Part shown: in pieces, positions 48,757 to 61,224 of the stretch | How positions within the stretch are numbered: position 1 is the stretch's first letter | Layout of the letters: each line of letters starts with the position of its first letter | Source: Atherix ibis | Taxonomy: Eukaryota; Arthropoda; Insecta; Diptera; Athericidae | Assembly (NCBI GenBank): GCA_958298945.1 | Contig: OY282610.1 | Location: forward strand, 50,599,667 to 50,663,666 | Length of the DNA stretch: 64,000 bases | Reading direction: 5' to 3' | The notes under the pieces: generated by a model | Databases searched by the model: none | Told to the model about the DNA's origin: nothing | What the model saw: only the letters and a program-made list of their open reading frames with translations | Made by a program: the position numbers and the translations under genes

Positions 48757-50926
48757 TTGCCTGAAAGTGCACAATCATACCCCAAACAAACATCTCCAAA
48801 AAACCACCATTTTCATAGAGAAAAACAAATTTTAAGAGAAAGTGGACTCAGTGTAATAATTGTTTCCTCCTATTTTTTGAGAAAACTGGGTGCCTGGTGT
48901 AAAAATTGGATTTTCGTGAATATTGTCACAAATTTTCGAATTTTTGTGGTTTTTTGCATATCTTTAGGTGGTCAATTTATTTTGCTTTCAGTAAATAAAA
49001 AATTTAATTTTAGGCAATTTTTTTTTAATAGTGCTCACAAACATTTATTCTGAAAGGATATTCCTTTTTCGATCAGGATAATATGGATCTAGAAGGCTAT
49101 GTTAAAGTGTATGTAATGAAACCATGAAACAAATTGCCATTTTTATCCAAAAAAGCAAACTTTGATTTTAAAAAAATACAGCGAACTTTAGGTATTTTTT
49201 TTTAAAACGCCTGGAAAAAATTTTCCTGTAAGGACTTTTTTAGTCCGATCAGGATAATAAGAATAATTATTAGTTTCACATATGTATGCGCATTAACATC
49301 ATTAAACAAATTTTCGAAAAAATTTCCTTTTTCATAGAAAAATAGAAATTTAAAAAAAAATTTAATGATCTTTTGGCAAATTTTTCTCAAAACTCCCACC
49401 GAAATTTATCGTGACATGTCATTTTCCTTCCAATCATTATATTAAGAGTCATAGAAGGTTTGCCTGAAAGTGTGCAATGACACCACAAAATAAATTCTAA
49501 AAAACCTTAATTTTTATACAAAAAAAACGAATTTTAATAAAGAAAACAACTAATTTTATGAATTTTTTCTCAAAATCACCAACAAAAATTTATCCAGAAA
49601 GTATATTCTCATTCCAATCGAGAAAATATGTATTGGAGAAGCTTTGCCTGAAAGTACGCAATGACACTATAAAAACAATTCTAAAAACCTTAATTTGTAT
49701 ACAAAAAAAAACGAATTTTAAGAAAGAAAACTATAAATTTTATGAATTTTTTCTCAAAATCACCAACAAAAATTTATCCAGAAAGGATATTCTCATTCCA
49801 ATCGAGAAAATATGTATTGGAGAAGCTTTGCCTAAAAGTACGCAATGACACCATAAAAACAATTCTAAAAACCTTAATTTGTATACAAAAAAAAACGAAT
49901 TTTAGGAAAGAAAACTATAAATTTTATGAATTTTTTCTCAAAATCACCAACAAAAATTTATCCAGAAAGAATATTCTCATTCCAATCGAGAAAATATGCA
50001 TTGGAGAAGCTTTGCCTAAAAGTACGCAATGACACCATAAAAACCGTTCTAAAAACCTTAATTTTTATACAAAAAAAACGAATTTTAATAAAGAAAACAA
50101 TTAATTTTATGAATTTTTTCTCAAAATCACCAACAAAAATTTATCCAGAAAGGATATTCTCATTTCAATCGAGAAAATATGCATTGGAGAAGCTTTGCCT
50201 AAAAGTACGCAATGACACCATAAAAACCGTTCTAAAAACCTTAATTTTTATACAAAAAAAACGAACTTTAAGAAAGAAAACCATAAATTTTATGAATTTT
50301 TTCTCAAAATCACCAACAAAAATTTATCCAGAAATGATATTCTCATTCCAATCGAGAAAATATGCATTGGAGAAGCTTTGCCTGAAAGTACGCAATGACA
50401 CCATAAAAACAATTCTTAAAACCTTAATTTTTATACAAAAAAAATGAATTTTAAGAAAGAAAACCATAAATTTTATGAATTTTTTCTCAAAACCACCAAC
50501 TAAAATTCATTTAGAAAGAATTTTCTCATTCCAATCGAGAAAATATGCATTGGAGAAGCTTTGCCTAAAAGTACGCAATGACACCATAAAAACCGTTCTA
50601 AAAACCTTAATTTTTATACAAAAAAAACGAACTTTAAGAAAGAAAACCATAAATTTTATGAATTTTTTCTCAAAATCACCAACAAAAATTTATCCAGAAA
50701 TGATATTCTCATTCCAATCGAGAAAATATGCATTGGAGAAGCTTTGCCTAAAAGTACGCAATGACACCATAAAAACAATTCTAAAAACCTTAATTTTTAT
50801 ACAAAAAAAATGAATTTTAAGAAAGAAAACCATAAATTTTATGAATTTTTTCTCAAAACCACCAACAAAAATTTATCCAGAAAGAATTTTCTCATTCCAA
50901 TGAGAATAATATGAATTGGAGAAGCT
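48757..50926 (+). repeat. HOR unit U31, 2170 bp, E x7 (related to U29)
   Basis: The unit shares ATTGTTTCCTCC and CTCACAAACATTTATTC with U29. B has CAAACTTTGATTTTAAA. The fifth E (around 50460-50530) is omega-like up to CACCAACTAAAATTCATTTAG, then returns to an ordinary E with TCGAGAAAATATGC, so a normal omega-to-A step is missing there. Confidence 0.93.
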
Positions 50927-52728
50927 TTGCCTGAAAGTGCACAATCATACCCCAAACAAACATCTCCAAAAAACCACCATTTTCATAGAGAAAAACAAAT
51001 TTTAAGAGAAAGTGGACTCAGTGTAATAATTGTTGCCTACTATTTTTTGAGAAAACTGGGTGCCTGGTGTAAAAATTGGATTTTCGTGAATATTGTCACA
51101 AATTTTCGAATTTTTGTGGTTTTTTGCATATCTTTAGGTGGTCAATTTATTTTGCTTTCAGTAAATAAAAAATTTAATTTTAGGCAATTTTTTTTTAATA
51201 GTGCTCACAAAAATTTATTCTGAAAGGATATTCCTTTTTCGATCAGGATAATATGGATCTAGAAGGCTATGTTAAAGTGTATGTAATGAAACCATGAAAC
51301 AAATTGCCATTTTTATCCAAAAAAGCAAACTTTATTTTTAAAAAAATACAGCGAACTTTAGGTATTTTTTTTTAAAACGCCTGGAAAAAATTTTCCTGTA
51401 AGGACTTTTTTAGTCCGATCAGGATAATAAGAATAATTATTAGTTTCACATATGTATGCGCATTAACATCATTAAACAAATTTTCGAAAAAATTTCCTTT
51501 TTCATAGAAAAATAGAAATTTAAAAAAAATTTAATGATCTTTTGGCAAATTTTTCTCAAAACTCCCACCGAAATTTATCGTGACATGTCATTTTCCTTCC
51601 AATCATTATATTAAGAGTCATAGAAGGTTTGCCTGAAAGTGTGCAATGACACCACAAAATAAATTCTAAAAAACCTTAATTTTTATACAAAAAAAACGAA
51701 TTTTAATAAAGAAAACAACTAATTTTATGAATTTTTTCTCAAAATCACCAACAAAAATTTATCCACAAAGTATATTCTCATTCCAATCGAGAAAATATGT
51801 ATTGGAGAAGCTTTGCCTGAAAGTACGCAATGACACTATAAAAACAATTCTAAAAACCTTAATTTGTATACAAAAAAAAACCAATTTTAAGAAAGAAAAC
51901 TATAAATTTTATGATTTTTTTCTCAAAATCACCAACAAAAATTTATCCAGAAAGGATATTCTCATTCCAATCGAGAAAATATGTACTGGAGAAGCTTTGC
52001 CTAAAAGTACGCAATGACACCATAAAAACAATTCTAAAAACCTTAATTTGTATACAAAAAAAACGAATTTTAGGAAAGAAAACTATAAATTTTATGAATT
52101 TTTTCTCAAAATCACCAACAAAAATTTATCCAGAAAGGATATTCTCATTCCAATTGAAAAAATATGCATTGGAGAAGCTTTGCCTAAAAGTACGCAATGA
52201 CACCATAAAAACCGTTCTAAAAACCTTAATTTTTATACAAAAAAAACGAATTTTAATAAAGAAAACAATTAATTTTATGAATTTTTTCTCAAAATCACCA
52301 ACAAAAATTTATCCAGAAAGGATATTCTCATTCCAATCGAGAAAATATGCATTGGAGAAGCTTTGCCTAAAAGTACGCAATGACACCATAAAATCCGTTC
52401 TAAAAACCTTAATTTTTATACAAAAAAAACGAACTTTAAGAAAGAAAACCATAAATTTTATGAATTTTTTCTCAAAATCACCAACAAAAATTTATCCAGA
52501 AATGATATTCTCATTCCAATCGAGAAAATATGCATTGGAGAAGCTTTGCCTAAAAGTACGCAATGACACCATAAAAACAATTCTAAAAACCTTAATTTTT
52601 ATACAAAAAAAATGAATTTTAAGAAAGAAAACCATAAATTTTATGAATTTTTTCTCAAAACCACCAACAAAAATTTATCCAGAAAGAATTTTCTCATTCC
52701 AATGAGAATAATATGAATTGGAGAAGCT
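50927..52728 (+). repeat. HOR unit U32, 1802 bp, E x5
   Basis: A has ATTGTTGCCTACTATTTT, shared with U33 and U34. D has TTTATCCACAAAGTATATTC, shared with U33. C has a short A run (TTTAAAAAAAATTTAATG), which closes the minus-strand B/C frame. Four 183-bp E monomers give a 234-codon open frame (51911-52615). Confidence 0.93.
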
Positions 52729-54530
52729 TTGCCTGAAAGTGCACAATCATACCCCAAACAAACATCTCCAAAAAACCACCATTTTCATAGAGAAAAACAA
52801 ATTTTAAGAGAAAGTGGACTCAGTGTAATAATTGTTGCCTACTATTTTTTGAGAAAACTGGGTGCCTGGTGTAAAAATTGGATTTTCGTGAATATTGTCA
52901 CAAATTTTCGAATTTTTGTGGTTTTTTGCATATCTTTAGGTGGTCAATTTATTTTGCTTTCAGTAAATAAAAAATTTAATTTTAGGCAATTTTTTTTTAA
53001 TAGTGCTCACAAAAATTTATTCTGAAAGGATATTCCTTTTTCGATCAGGATAATATGGATCTAGAAGGCTATGTTAAAGTGTATGTAATGAAACCATGAA
53101 ACAAATTGCCATTTTTATCCAAAAAAGCAAACTTTATTTTTAAAAAAATACAGCGAACTTTAGGTATTTTTTTTTAAAACGCCTGGAAAAAATTTTCCTG
53201 TAAGGACTTTTTTAGTCCGATCAGGATAATAAGAATAATTATTAGTTTCACATATGTATGCGCATTAACATCATTAAACAAATTTTCGAAAAAATTTCCT
53301 TTTTCATAGAAAAATAGAAATTTAAAAAAAAATTTAATGATCTTTTGGCAAATTTTTCTCAAAACTCCCACCGAAATTTATCGTGACATGTCATTTTCCT
53401 TCCAATCATTATATTAAGAGTCATAGAAGGTTTGCCTGAAAGTGTGCAATGACACCACAAAATAAATTCTAAAAAACCTTAATTTTTATACAAAAAAAAC
53501 GAATTTTAATAAAGAAAACAACTAATTTTATGAATTTTTTCTCAAAATCACCAACAAAAATTTATCCACAAAGTATATTCTCATTCCAATCGAGAAAATA
53601 TGTATTGGAGAAGCTTTGCCTGAAAGTACGCAATGACACTATAAAAACAATTCTAAAAACCTTAATTTGTATACAAAAAAAAACGAATTTTAAGAAAGAA
53701 AACTATAAATTTTATGATTTTTTTCTCAAAATCACCAACAAAAATTTATCCAGAAAGGATATTCTCATTCCAATCGAGAAAATATGTACTGGAGAAGCTT
53801 TGCCTAAAAGTACGCAATGACACCATAAAAACAATTCTAAAAACCTTAATTTGTATACAAAAAAAACGAATTTTAGGAAAGAAAACTATAAATTTTATGA
53901 ATTTTTTCTCAAAATCACCAACAAAAATTTATCCAGAAAGGATATTCTCATTCCAATCGAAAAAATATGCATTGGAGAAGCTTTGCCTAAAAGTACGCAA
54001 TGACACCATAAAAACCGTTCTAAGAACCTTAATTTTTATACAAAAAAAACGAATTTTAATAAAGAAAACAATTAATTTTATGAATTTTTTCTCAAAATCA
54101 CCAACAAAAATTTATCCAGAAAGGATATTCTCATTCCAATCGAGAAAATATGCATTGGAGAAGCTTTGCCTAAAAGTACGCAATGACACCATAAAAACCG
54201 TTCTAAAAACCTTAATTTTTATACAAAAAAAACGAACTTTAAGAAAGAAAACCATAAATTTTATGAATTTTTTCTCAAAATCACCAACAAAAATTTATCC
54301 AGAAATGATATTCTCATTCCAATCGAGAAAATATGCATTGGAGAAGCTTTGCCTGAAAGTACGCAATGACACCATAAAAACAATTCTAAAAACCTTAATT
54401 TTTATACAAAAAAAATGAATTTTAAGAAAGAAAACCATAAATTTTATGAATTTTTTCTCAAAACCACCAACAAAAATTTATCCAGAAAGAATTTTCTCAT
54501 TCAATGAGAATAATATGAATTGGAGAAGCT
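52729..54530 (+). repeat. HOR unit U33, 1802 bp, E x5 (tandem copy of U32)
   Basis: The unit repeats U32 at exactly 1802 bp, with the same GCCTACTATT, CCACAAAGTATATTC and TATGTACTGGAG markers. Differences seen include GTTCTAAGAACC here versus GTTCTAAAAACC, and CTCATTCAATGAG (one C lost) in the omega. Confidence 0.93.
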
Positions 54531-57500
54531 TTGCCTGAAAGTGCACAATCATACCCCAAACAAACATCTCCAAAAAACCACCATTTTCATAGAGAAAAAC
54601 AAATTTTAAGAGAAAGTGGACTCAGTGTAATAATTGTTGCCTACTATTTTTTGAGAAAACTGGGTGCCTGGTGTAAAAATTGGATTTTCGTGAATATTGT
54701 CACAAATTTTCGAATTTTTGTGGTTTTTTGCATATCTTTAGGTGGTCAATTTATTTTGCTTTCAGTAAATAAAAAAATTAATTTTAGGCAATTTTTTTTT
54801 AATAGTGCTCACAAAAATTTATTCTGAAAGGATATTCCTTTTTCGATCAGGATAATATGGATCTAGAAGGCTATGTTAAAGTGTATGTAATGAAACCATG
54901 AAACAAATTGCCATTTTTATCCAAAAAAGCAAACTTTATTTTTAAAAAAATACAGCGAACTTTAGGTATTTTTTTTTTAAACGCCTGGAAAAAATTTTCC
55001 TATAAGGGCTTTTTTAGTCCGATCAGGATAATAAGAATAATTATTAGTTTCACATATGTATGCGCATTAACATCATTAAACAAATTTTCGAAAAAATTTC
55101 CTTTTTCATAGAAAAATAGAAATTTAAAAAAAAAATTTAATGATCTTTTGGCAAATTTTTCTCAAAACTCCCACCGAAATTTATCGTGACATGTCATTTT
55201 CCTTCCAATCATTATATTAAGAGTCATAGAAGGTTTGCCTGAAAGTGTGCAATGACACCACAAAATAAATTCTAAAAAACCTTAATTTTTATACAAAAAA
55301 AACGAATTTTAATAAAGAAAACAACTAATTTTATGAATTTTTTCTCAAAATCACCAACAAAAATTTATCCAGAAAGTATATTCTCATTCCAATCGAGAAA
55401 ATATGTATTGGAGAAGCTTTGCCTGAAAGTACGCAATGACACTATAAAAACAATTCTAAAAACCTTAATTTGTATACAAAAAAAAACGAATTTTAAGAAA
55501 GAAAACTATAAATTTTATGAATTTTTTCTCAAATCACCAACAAAAATTTATCCAGAAAGGATATTCTCATTCCAATCGAGAAAATATGTACTGGAGAAGC
55601 TTTGTCTAAAAGTACGCAATGACACCATAAAAACAATTCTAAAAACCTTAATTTGTATACAAAAAAAAACGAATTTTAGGAAAGAAAACTATAAATTTTA
55701 TGAATTTTTTCTCAAAATCACCAACAAAAATTTATCCAGAAAGGATATTCTCATTCCAATCGAGAAAATATGCATTGAAGAAGCTTTGCCTAAAAGTACG
55801 CAATGACACCATAAAAACCGTTCTAAAAACCTTAATTTTTATACAAAAAAAACGAATTTTAATAAAGAAAACAATTAATTTTATGAATTTTTTCTCAAAA
55901 TCACCAACAAAAATTTATCCAGAAAGGATATTCTCATTCCAATCGAGAAAATATGAATTGGAGAAGCTTTGCCTAAAAGTACGCAATGACACCATAAAAA
56001 CCGTTCTAAAAACCTTAATTTTTATACAAAAAAAACGAACTTTAAGAAAGAAAACCATAAATTTTATGAATTTTTTCTCAAAATCACCAACAAAAATTTA
56101 TCCAGAAATGATATTCTCATTCCAATCGAGAAAATATGCATTGGAGAAGCTTTGCCTGAAAGTACGCAATGACACCATAAAAACAATTCTAAAAACCTTA
56201 ATTTTTATACAAAAAAAATGAATTTTAAGAAAGAAAACCATAAATTTTATGAATTTTTTCTCAAAACCACCAACAAAAATTTATCCAGAAAGAATTTTCT
56301 CATTCCAATGAGAATAATATGAATTGGAGAAGCTTTGCCTAAAAGTACGCAATGACACCATAAAAACAATTCTAAAAACCTTAATTTGTATACAAAAAAA
56401 AACGAATTTTAGGAAAGAAAACTATAAATTTTATGAATTTTTTCTCAAAATCACCAACAAAAATTTATCCAGAAAGGATATTCTCATTCCAATCGAGAAA
56501 ATATGCATTGGAGAAGCTTTGCCTAAAAGTACGCAATGACACCATAAAAACCGTTCTAAAAACCTTAATTTTTATACAAAAAAAACGAATTTTAATAAAG
56601 AAAACAATTAATTTTATGAATTTTTTCTCAAAATCACCAACAAAAATTTATCCAGAAAGGATATTCTCATTCCAATCGAGAAAATATGCATTGGAGAAGC
56701 TTTGCCTAAAAGTACGCAATGACACCATAAAAACCGTTCTAAAAACCTTAATTTTTATACAAAAAAACGAATTTTAATAAAGAAAACAATTAATTTTATG
56801 AATTTTTTCTCAAAATCACCAACAAAAATTTATCCAGAAAGGATATTCTCATTCCAATCGAGAAAATAGGTATTGAAGAAGCTTTGCCTGAAAGTACGCA
56901 ATGACACCATAAAAACAATTCTAAAAACCTTAATTTGTATACAAAAAAAAACGAATTTTAAGAAAGAAAACTATAAATTTTATGAATTTTTTCTCAAAAT
57001 CACCAACAAAAATTTATCCAGAAAGGATATTCTCATTCCAATCGAGAAAATATGTATTGGAGAAGCTTTGCCTGAAAGTACGCAATGACACCATAAAAAA
57101 AATTCTAAAAACCTTAATTTGTATACAAAAAAAAACGAATTTTAGGAAAGAAAACTATAAATTTTATGAATTTTTTCTCAAAATCACCAACAAAAATTTA
57201 TCCAGAAAGGATATTCTCATTCCAATCGAGAAAATATGCATTTGAGAAGCTTTGCCTAAAAGTACGCAATGACACCATAAAAACCGTTCTAAAAACCTTA
57301 ATTTTTATACAAAAAAACGAATTTTAATAAAGAAAACAATTAATTTTATGAATTTTTTCTCAAAATCACCAACAAAAATTTATCCAGAAAGGATATTCTC
57401 ATTCCAATCGAGAAAATATGCATTGGAGAAGCTTTGCCTAAAAGTACGCAATGACACCATAAAAACCGTTCTAAAAACCTTAATTTTTATACAAAAAAAA

Positions 57501-57799
57501 CGAATTTTAAGAAAGAAAACCATAAATTTTATGAATTTTTTCTCAAAATCACCAACAAAAATTTATCCAGAAATGATATTCTCATTCCAATCGAGAAAAT
57601 ATGCATTGGAGAAGCTTTGCCTGAAAGTACGCAATGACACCATAGAAACAATTCTAAAAACCTTAATTTTTATACAAAAAAAATGAATTTTAAGAAAGAA
57701 AACCATAAATTTTATGAATTTTTTCTCAAAACCACCAACAAAAATTTATCCAGAAAGAATTTTCTCATTCCAATGAGAATAATATGAATTGGAGAAGCT
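54531..57799 (+). repeat. HOR unit U34, 3269 bp, fused unit, E x13
   Basis: A has the GCCTACTATT marker of U32/U33. After five E monomers a normal omega (AATGAGAATAATATGAATTGG, around 56310) is followed by alpha instead of A. Eight more E monomers then follow up to the next A. The length fits 13 E monomers plus one cassette. B/C has CCTATAAGGGCTTTTTTAG, which breaks the GGACT hairpin, and a longer T run. Confidence 0.93.
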
Positions 57800-59602
57800 T
57801 TGCCTGAAAGTGCACAATCATACCCCAAACAAACATCTCCAAAAAACCACCATTTTCATAGAGAAAAACAAATTTTAAGAGAAAGTGAACTCAGTGTAAT
57901 AATTGTTGCCTCCTATTTTTGAGAAAACTGGGTGCCTGGTGTAAAAATTGGATTTTCGTGAATATTGTCACAAATTTTCGAATTTTTGTGGTTTTTTGCA
58001 TATCTTTAGGTGGTCAATTTATTTTGCTTTCAGTAAATAAAAAATTTAATTTTAGGCAATTTTTTTTTAATACTGCTCACAAAAATTTATTCTGAAAGGA
58101 TATTCCTTTTTCGATCAGGATAATATGGATCTAGAAGGCTATGTTAAAGTGTATGTAATGAAACCATGAAACAAATTGCCATTTTTATCCAAAAAAGCAA
58201 ACTTTATTTTTAAAAAAATACAGCGAACTTTAGGTATTTTTTTTTAAAACGCCTGGAAAAAATTTTCCTGTAAGGACTTTTTTAGTCCGATCAGGATAAT
58301 AAGAATAATTATTAGTTTCACATATGTATGCGCATTAACATCATTAAACAAATTTTCGAAAAAATTTCCTTTTTCATAGAAAAATAGAAATTTAAAAAAA
58401 AATTTAATGATCTTTTGGCAAATTTTTCTCAAAACTCCCACCGAAATTTATCGTGACATGTCATTTTCCTTCCAATCATTATATTAAGAGTCATAGAAGG
58501 TTTGCCTGAAAGTGTGCAATGACACCACAAAATAAATTCTAAAAAACCTTAATTTTTATACAAAAAAAACGAATTTTAATAAAGAAAACAATTAATTTTA
58601 TGAATTTTTTCTCAAAATCACCAACAAAAATTTATCCAGAAAGGATATTCTCATTTCAATCGAGAAAATATGTATTGGAGAAGCTTTGCCTGAAAGTACG
58701 CAATGACACCATAAAAACAATTCTAAAAACCTTAATTTGTATACAAAAAAAAAACGAATTTTAAGAAAGAAAACTATAAATTTTATGAATTTTTTCTCAA
58801 AATCACCAACAAAAATTTATCCAGAAAGGATATTCTCATTCCAATCGAGAAAATATGTATTGGAGAAGCTTTGCCTGAAAGTACGCAATGACACCATAAA
58901 AACAATTCTAAAAACCTTAATTTGTATACAAAAAAAAACGAATTTTAGAAAGAAAACTATAAATTTTATGAATTTTTTCTCAAAATCACCAACAAAAATT
59001 TATCCAGAAAGGATATTCTCATTCCAATCGAGAAAATATGCATTGGAGAAGCTTTGCCTAAAAGTACGCAATGACACCATAAAAACCGTTCTAAAAACCT
59101 TAATTTTTATACAAAAAAAACGAATTTTAATAAAGAAAACAATTAATTTTATGAATTTTTTCTCAAAATCACCAACAAAAATTTATCCAGAAAGGATATT
59201 CTCATTTCAATCGAGAAAATATGCATTGGAGAAGCTTTGCCTAAAAGTACGCAATGACACCATAAAAACCGTTCTAAAAACCTTAATTTTTATACAAAAA
59301 AAACGAATTTTAAGAAAGAAAACCATAAATTTTATGAATTTTTTCTCAAAATCACCAACAAAAATTTATCCAGAAATGATATTTTCATTCCAATCGAGAA
59401 AATATGCATTGGAGAAGCTTTGCCTGAAAGTACGCAATGACACCATAAAAACAATTCTAAAAACCTTAATTTTTATACAAAAAAAATGAATTTTAAGAAA
59501 GAAAACCATAAATTTTATGAATTTTTTCTCAAAACCACCAACAAAAATTTATCCAGAAAGAATTTTCTCATTCCAATAAGAATAATATGAATTGGAGAAG
59601 CT
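57800..59602 (+). repeat. HOR unit U35, 1803 bp, E x5
   Basis: A has GAAAGTGAACTC, a T run shortened by one (CTATTTTTGAGAAAAC) and AATACTGCTCAC. The omega ends CCAATAAGAATAAT, the same variant as in U8 and U9, over 45 kb away. One E lacks a base at TTTTAGAAAGAAAACT, which restores the frame and yields a 250-codon open frame (58737-59489). Confidence 0.93.
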
Positions 59603-61224
59603 TTGCCTGAAAGTGCACAATCATACCCCAAACAAACATCTCCAAAAAACCACCATTTTCATAGAGAAAAACAAATTTTAAGAGAAAGTGGACTCAGTGT
59701 AATAATTGTTGCCTCCTATTTTTTGAGAAAACTGGGTGCCTGGTGTAAAAATTGGATTTTCGTGAATATTGTCACAAATTTTCGAATTTTTGTGGTTTTT
59801 TGCATATCTTTAGGTGGTCAATTTATTTTGCTTTCAGTAAATAAAAAATTTAATTTTAGGCAATTTTTTTTTAATAGTGCTCACAAAAATTAATTCTGAA
59901 AGGATATTCCTTTTTCGATCAGGATAATATGGATCTAGAAGGCTATGTTAAAGTGTATGTAATGAAACCATGAAACAAATTGCCATTTTTATCCAAAAAA
60001 GCAAACTTTATTTTTAAAAAAATACAGCGAACTTTAGGTATTTTTTTTTAAAACGCCTGGAAAAAATTTTCCTGTAAGGACTTTTTTAGTCCGATCAGGA
60101 TAATAAGAATAATTATTAGTTTCACATATGTATGCGCATTAACATCATTAAACAAATTTTCGAAAAAATTTCCTTTTTCATAGAAAAATAGAAATTTAAA
60201 AAAAAATTTAATGATCTTTTGGCAAATTTTTCTCAAAACTCCCACCGAAATTTATCGTGACATGTCATTTTCCTTCCAATCATTATATTAAGAGTCATAG
60301 AAGGTTTGCCTGAAAGTGTGCAATGACACCACAAAATAAATTCTAAAAAACCTTAATTTTTATACAAAAAAAACGAATTTTAATAAAGAAAACAATTAAT
60401 TTTATGAATTTTTTCTCAAAATCACCAACAAAAATTTATCCAGAAAGGATATTCTCACTCCAATCGAGAAAATATGTATTGGAGAAGCTTTGCCTAAAAG
60501 TACGGAATGACACCATAAAAACAATTCTAAAAACCTTAATTTGTTTACAAAAAAAAACGAATTTTAAGAAAGAAAACTATAAATTTTATGAATTTTTTCT
60601 CAAAATCACCAACAAAAATTTATCCAGAAAGGATATTCTCATTTCAATCGAGAAAATATGTATTGGAAAAGCTTTGCCTGAAAGTACGCAATGACATCAT
60701 AAAAACAATTCTAAAAACCTTAATTTGTATACAAAAAAAAAACGAATTTTAGGAAAGAAAACTATAAATTTTATGAATTTTTTCTCAAAATCACCAACAA
60801 AAATTTATCCAGAAAGGATATTCTCATTCCAATCGAGAAAATATGCATTGGAGAAGCTTTGCCTAAAAGTACGCAATGACACCATAAAAACCGTTCTAAA
60901 AACCTTAATTTTTATACAAAAAAAACGAATTTTAAGAAAGAAAACCATAAATTTTATGAATTTTTTCTCAAAATCACCAACAAAAATTTATCCAGAAATG
61001 ATATTCTCATTCCAATCGAGAAAATATGCATTGGAGAAGCTTTGCCTGAAAGTACGCAATGACACCATAAAAACAATTCTAAAAACCTTAATTTTTATAC
61101 AAAAAAAATGAATTTTAAGAAATAAAACCATAAATTTTATGAATTTTTTCTCAAAACCACCAACAAAAATTTAGCCAGAAAGAATTTTCTCATTCCAATG
61201 AGAATAATATGAATTGGAGAAGCT
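59603..61224 (+). repeat. HOR unit U36, 1622 bp, E x4
   Basis: A has CAAAAATTAATTCTG. The first E has TACGGAATGAC with TTTGTTTACAAAA, and the second starts TATTGGAAAAGC, matching the start of the U26 E block. The omega has AGAAATAAAACC and TTTAGCCAGAAAG. Confidence 0.93.

Larger units (their letters stand above)
43709..50926 (+). repeat. Two-HOR duplication with monomer indels, U28-U29 / U30-U31
   Basis: U28 markers recur in U30 (offset 3427 bp) and U29 markers recur in U31 (offset 3244 bp). The two offsets differ by 183 bp, one E monomer, so a single-monomer loss or gain followed the duplication. U31 also has three more E monomers than U29. Confidence 0.86.

Noticed and set aside
54908..55111. 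A plus-strand 67-codon gene in U34
   Set aside because: It results from a longer T run and point changes in one B/C copy; sister units lack it.
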